DNA of 64,000 nt from JASBTN01 sp965228805 (GTDB taxonomy: Bacteria > Pseudomonadota > Alphaproteobacteria > Rhodobacterales > Rhodobacteraceae), in contig NZ_CBDDIE010000003.1 of NCBI RefSeq assembly GCF_965228805.1, positions 1,984,001 to 2,048,000 of the forward strand, read 5' to 3'. The stretch's first letter is position 1; the number at the start of each line of letters is the position of its first letter. Below are positions 61,301 to 64,000 of the stretch, piece by piece. The notes beneath the pieces are model-generated. The model searched no databases and was not told the DNA's origin. It was given only the letters and a program-made list of their open reading frames with translations. The position numbers and the translations under genes are program-made.

Positions 61301-62560
61301 ATGATCCAAGACAACCCCGCCCTCATCGCCGCGATCCGCGACCGGTTCGCCCATGTGGACAGCTGCCCCTTCCAGGGCGAACGCATTTTCTTTGAAAACG
61401 CCGGTGGCGCGTTGACCCTGAAGAAGGTGGTCGAGACCTCGGGCTTCTACGCCGCGATCCCCGACAATCCGGGCCGCATCAATCCGGCGGGGCAGGGCAC
61501 GCAGGACGTGATCAACAAGGCCAAGGCGGACCTGGGCGTGTTCATGAACACCACCTCGGGCCAGTTCTTTGCCGGGGAAAGCGGCACCGAGCTGTTGTTT
61601 CGCCTGATCCGCACGGCTTGCGTGAACGCGCCCAAGGGGGCGAAGGTGATCGGGTCGTCGATTGAGCACCCCGCCACCCGCTCGGCTGCGCGCCGTTGGG
61701 CCGGGATCGCCGGGCTGGACTACGTGAACGTTCAGCATAACGATGAGGCTGGTCTGGTCACCGCCGAGGATTACGCGGCCCTGATGACCCCGGATGTAGC
61801 GGTGGCGACGATCCTGCACGCCTCGCCGGTGACCGGCATGGGCATGGATGTGGCTGCGATCTCCAAGGCGATCCGCGCGGTGGCGCCGGACTGCATGATC
61901 ATCGTCGATGGCATCCAGCACGCCGCCCACGGCCAGCTGGACCTGGACGCGTACAATGTCGATGGCTACGTGATTTCGCCCTACAAGGTCTTCTCGCGCC
62001 ACGGCTATGGCATTGCCTGGATATCCGATCGGCTCAGTGCTGCGCCTCATGACATGCTGATCGACGCCCCCGCAACGGGGTGGGAGTTCGGCACCCGCGA
62101 CACCGGCTCCTTCGCGACCGTATCGGACGTGGTGGCCTATTTCGACTGGCTGGGCGGTGAAGTGTCGGATGAGACCGAGCCGCGCAAACGGATTGAGGCG
62201 GCGGGCCGCGCCATCCACGCCTATGAGACCCACCTGACCAACGCGATGATCAACGGCACCGGCAACCTGCCCGGGTTGCGCGACATGGATCACGTGACGA
62301 TCCTGGCGGGCGAGGACAACCCGGCGCGCGAGGGGCTGGTGTCCATCGTGATCAAGGGCATGGAAAGCCCGGACGTGGTCGAGACCCTGAACCAGCAGGG
62401 CATTCGCACCCACACCCGCAAGGCGGACCACTATTCGGGCAATGTGCTGACGCCCCTGGGTCTGCCCGACTGCATCCGCATTTCGCTGTGCCACTACAAC
62501 ACCGAAGGTGAGGTGGCCAAGCTGCTGGCGGCGGTCAAGGAACTGGCCCCGCAGGGCTGA
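61301..62560 (+). CDS. class V aminotransferase (cysteine desulfurase/kynureninase-like fold)
   Basis: This 419-residue fold-type I PLP protein has the class V features ERIFFENAGGA at the N-terminus, IEHPATRSAA (121-130), Asp203 in IVDGIQHAAHG and Lys229 in VISPYKVFSRHGYG. The family includes desulfurases, lyases and aminotransferases, and no cysteine-bearing desulfurase loop could be clearly placed. It is the last gene of the operon, 18 bases behind the cyclase-like gene. It is the third PLP enzyme in the set. Confidence 0.88.
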   Translation: MIQDNPALIAAIRDRFAHVDSCPFQGERIFFENAGGALTLKKVVETSGFYAAIPDNPGRINPAGQGTQDVINKAKADLGVFMNTTSGQFFAGESGTELLFRLIRTACVNAPKGAKVIGSSIEHPATRSAARRWAGIAGLDYVNVQHNDEAGLVTAEDYAALMTPDVAVATILHASPVTGMGMDVAAISKAIRAVAPDCMIIVDGIQHAAHGQLDLDAYNVDGYVISPYKVFSRHGYGIAWISDRLSAAPHDMLIDAPATGWEFGTRDTGSFATVSDVVAYFDWLGGEVSDETEPRKRIEAAGRAIHAYETHLTNAMINGTGNLPGLRDMDHVTILAGEDNPAREGLVSIVIKGMESPDVVETLNQQGIRTHTRKADHYSGNVLTPLGLPDCIRISLCHYNTEGEVAKLLAAVKELAPQG

Positions 62561-62577
62561 CGCAACAACTCAAGCCG

Positions 62578-62598
62578 CGGCCGGGATCATCCTGGCCG
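62578..62598. terminator. stem-loop between convergent class V aminotransferase and LysR genes
   Basis: CGGCCGGGAT and ATCCTGGCCG can pair over a single central base with one G-U pair. It spans the LysR stop region and lies 17 bases behind the aminotransferase stop. It probably serves both transcripts. Confidence 0.5.
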
Positions 62599-63489
62599 TG
62601 GCGCCCCTTCCAGCGTGCAGAGCCAGTCCTGGAACAGCTGCGCCTCGGGCCGTGCAGCCCCGCGCGGCGAGATCGTGCAGAAATACCCCCGCGCGGTGCG
62701 TTGTTCATGCATGCAGGCCAGCACCAGTTCGCCGCTGTCCAGCAGATCGTCGATCATCGGGCGCCAGCCGATGCCGATTCCCAGCCCGTTCTGGATCGCC
62801 CGCAGATAGACCATGTAGCTGAGCAACCGGTCATGGGGCGGTGGCGGCACGGCGGAGGCGCCGCTCCCCTCCAGATAGCGGGTCCAATCGTCGACATGGG
62901 CGGGGCCGGACATGTGCAGCAGGTGCTGGTCCGCGAGGGCAGGGCGTTCAACCGGGGGTGCCAGATGCGCGGGGTTGCACACCGCCACCATGCATTCGGG
63001 GAATATCTGCCGACTGCGCGCGCCTGCCGTGTCCGCGTCGCCAAACAGGATGACCACATCGCAGCGGGCCAGGTCGTAATCCGGACTCTGGTCGCGGGTC
63101 ATGACCTGCACGCGCACCTCCCGATGCAGTGCCTGGAACTCGGCCAGCCGGGGCAGCAGGTAGAGGCTGGTAAAGCCGATTGGCGCGTTGACGACGATCT
63201 CTTGCCCGACCTCCTGTGTGGTTACTTCTGCCAATCCCGCTTCGATGGCAGCAAATCCCTTGGCGGTTGCACGGGCCAGAACCTCGCCCTCTGGGGTCAG
63301 GGTCAGGCGCGGTTTCGTACGCAGGAACAGTGCGACCCCTAGGGTTTCCTCCAACGCGGCGACGCGGCGGCTGATGGCGGGTTGCTGCACGTTCAGCTCC
63401 TGCGCTGCGCGTGAGAAACTCAGGTGGCGTGCGGCGGCCTCGAAGGCGGTGATCTGGTGCAGCTGGGCGCGGTCCAGAGGCATGGTCAT
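62587..63489 (-). CDS. LysR-family transcriptional regulator (GcvA-like)
   Basis: This 300-residue LysR protein has its HTH in LHQITAFEAAARHLSFSRAA and NVQQPAISRRVAALE, and a sensor domain. It begins MTMPL at 63489, or MPL at 63483. It is divergent from the MmgE/PrpD gene, with a dyad between them, and is probably its regulator. Confidence 0.9.
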   Translation of the reverse strand: MTMPLDRAQLHQITAFEAAARHLSFSRAAQELNVQQPAISRRVAALEETLGVALFLRTKPRLTLTPEGEVLARATAKGFAAIEAGLAEVTTQEVGQEIVVNAPIGFTSLYLLPRLAEFQALHREVRVQVMTRDQSPDYDLARCDVVILFGDADTAGARSRQIFPECMVAVCNPAHLAPPVERPALADQHLLHMSGPAHVDDWTRYLEGSGASAVPPPPHDRLLSYMVYLRAIQNGLGIGIGWRPMIDDLLDSGELVLACMHEQRTARGYFCTISPRGAARPEAQLFQDWLCTLEGAPRPG

Positions 63490-63497
63490 TCCCTTGA

Positions 63498-63514
63498 TGA
63501 ATGATATGCATTCA
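63498..63514. promoter_or_regulatory. dyad between divergent LysR and MmgE/PrpD genes
   Basis: TGAATG-ATATG-CATTCA is a perfect 6+5+6 dyad nine bases upstream of the LysR start. Position and size suit a LysR autoregulatory site, although the spacing is slightly different from the T-N11-A dyads at other loci here. Confidence 0.45.
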
Positions 63515-63582
63515 CCTTTTCAGCCTTTTTCACCTGTTTCAAGCGGGCAAAGCTGGGGGCAGAGATGCCCGGGGAATGATCC

Positions 63583-63633
63583 ATGTCGAAAGACCCCTTG
63601 CTGTCCGCCTTGATCCTGCCGGGTGCCGTATGA
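63583..63633 (+). CDS. possible 16-residue leader peptide
   Basis: An ATG at 63583 opens a 16-codon frame (MSKDPLLSALILPGAV) whose stop overlaps the ATG of the MmgE/PrpD gene as ATGA. The overlap would allow coupled translation. It could equally be chance or the remnant of a longer gene; no purine-rich site of good strength precedes it. Confidence 0.3.
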   Translation: MSKDPLLSALILPGAV

Positions 63634-64000
63634 GTGCCGCCGCGGCCCTGGCCCGGTTTGCCGTCACCGCCACGCCGCCCGAGGCGCTGATGCCGATCAT
63701 CGCCCCCGCCATTGCCGACTGCTTCGGCTGCATCCTGGCGGGCGCCGACAGCGAGGTGGCGCTGCGCACGCGCGAGGCTATCGCGCCGCTTGGCGCCGGG
63801 ACGGCGCCCGTCTTTGGCACGCAGATGTCTCTGCCCGCCCCCCATGCCGCGCTCACCAACGCAGTGGCGGGCCATGCCTGGGACCTGGATGATTGGGAGG
63901 AACCGGGCAACACCCACCCCACGGTCGTGCTGCTGCCCGCCCTTCTTGCCGCCGCTGATCTGCACCCGGCGGATGGGCAGACCCTGGCCGCTGCCTATGC
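63630..64000 (+). CDS. MmgE/PrpD family protein (N-terminal part, runs off the window)
   Basis: I see 123 residues of an MmgE/PrpD protein: FAVTATPPEALMPIIAPAIA, then the diagnostic NAVAGHAWDLDDWEEPGNTHPT with its conserved Asp residues and His (given in part: GHAWDLDDWEEPGNTHPT), and then the typical LPALLAAADLHP. Known members are 2-methylcitrate dehydratase and cis-aconitate decarboxylase; most bacterial members are uncharacterised. It is divergent from the LysR gene at 63489. The rest lies outside the window. Confidence 0.9.
   Translation, partial: MSAAAALARFAVTATPPEALMPIIAPAIADCFGCILAGADSEVALRTREAIAPLGAGTAPVFGTQMSLPAPHAALTNAVAGHAWDLDDWEEPGNTHPTVVLLPALLAAADLHPADGQTLAAAY

Noticed and set aside
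1..64000. tRNA or rRNA genes, CRISPR arrays, insertion sequences or phage genes
   Set aside because: I found no cloverleaf-like sequence, repeat-spacer pattern, transposase or integrase; the window is almost wholly filled with metabolic and regulatory genes.

Overview
The window is a 64 kb, GC-rich, very densely packed stretch of bacterial chromosome or megaplasmid. It most likely comes from an aerobic marine alphaproteobacterium of the Rhodobacterales (Roseobacter group). The reasons are the codon bias, the many dimethylglycine/sarcosine dehydrogenase-like flavoproteins carrying a GcvT domain, the TRAP and ABC uptake systems, and the many LysR regulators. This is inferred from gene content, not from a marker gene. 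No tRNA, rRNA, CRISPR array, insertion sequence or phage gene was seen. Almost every gene belongs to catabolism of small nitrogen compounds: amino acids, betaines, hydantoin or lactam-like and guanidino compounds, and organic acids.

Left part (1-21.6 kb): a truncated DAO-GcvT flavoprotein is divergent from a LysR gene. After it, one long plus-strand series runs from 3.0 to 19.9 kb: aldehyde dehydrogenase, FAD-linked 2-hydroxyacid dehydrogenase, a polar amino-acid ABC transporter (binding protein, ATPase, two permeases), two SDRs, an Asp/Glu/hydantoin racemase, a TPP enzyme, the HyuA/HyuB hydantoinase-oxoprolinase pair, an aminotransferase, a uronate-dehydrogenase-like SDR and a DAO-type oxidase. 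Many of these genes overlap by ATGA. A LysR/SDR pair follows, and that SDR lacks the catalytic Tyr.

Centre-left (22-30 kb): this looks like the complete 3-methylaspartate route of glutamate breakdown. The genes are glutamate mutase S and E, methylaspartate ammonia-lyase, a class III CoA-transferase and a CitE-like lyase (plus strand), with a class I fumarase/mesaconase candidate and its LysR on the minus strand. Expected flow: glutamate to 3-methylaspartate to mesaconate to citramalate to citramalyl-CoA to acetyl-CoA plus pyruvate. The usual GlmL protein is missing.

Centre (30-43 kb): a LysR gene is divergent from an enolase-superfamily enzyme plus a DAO-GcvT demethylase. Next come tcuBA with tcuR (tricarballylate oxidation), then a TRAP transporter operon ending in a ureohydrolase and controlled by a divergent LysR.

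Right (43-64 kb): an oligopeptide/opine-type ABC transporter, whose first permease is interrupted by an in-frame amber codon, leads into an MttB-family methyltransferase and two tandem DAO-GcvT demethylases. This is a possible stepwise N-demethylation route for a trimethylated amine. A LysR gene then faces a second operon: class III aminotransferase, aldehyde dehydrogenase, SelA-like PLP protein, D-glutamate-cyclase-like protein and class V aminotransferase. That operon could process the demethylated amino acid, but its pathway is not one I recognise. The window ends in a LysR gene divergent from the start of an MmgE/PrpD gene.

Eight LysR genes in 64 kb, several beside small dyads of the T-N11-A type, suggest a set of separately induced catabolic modules.
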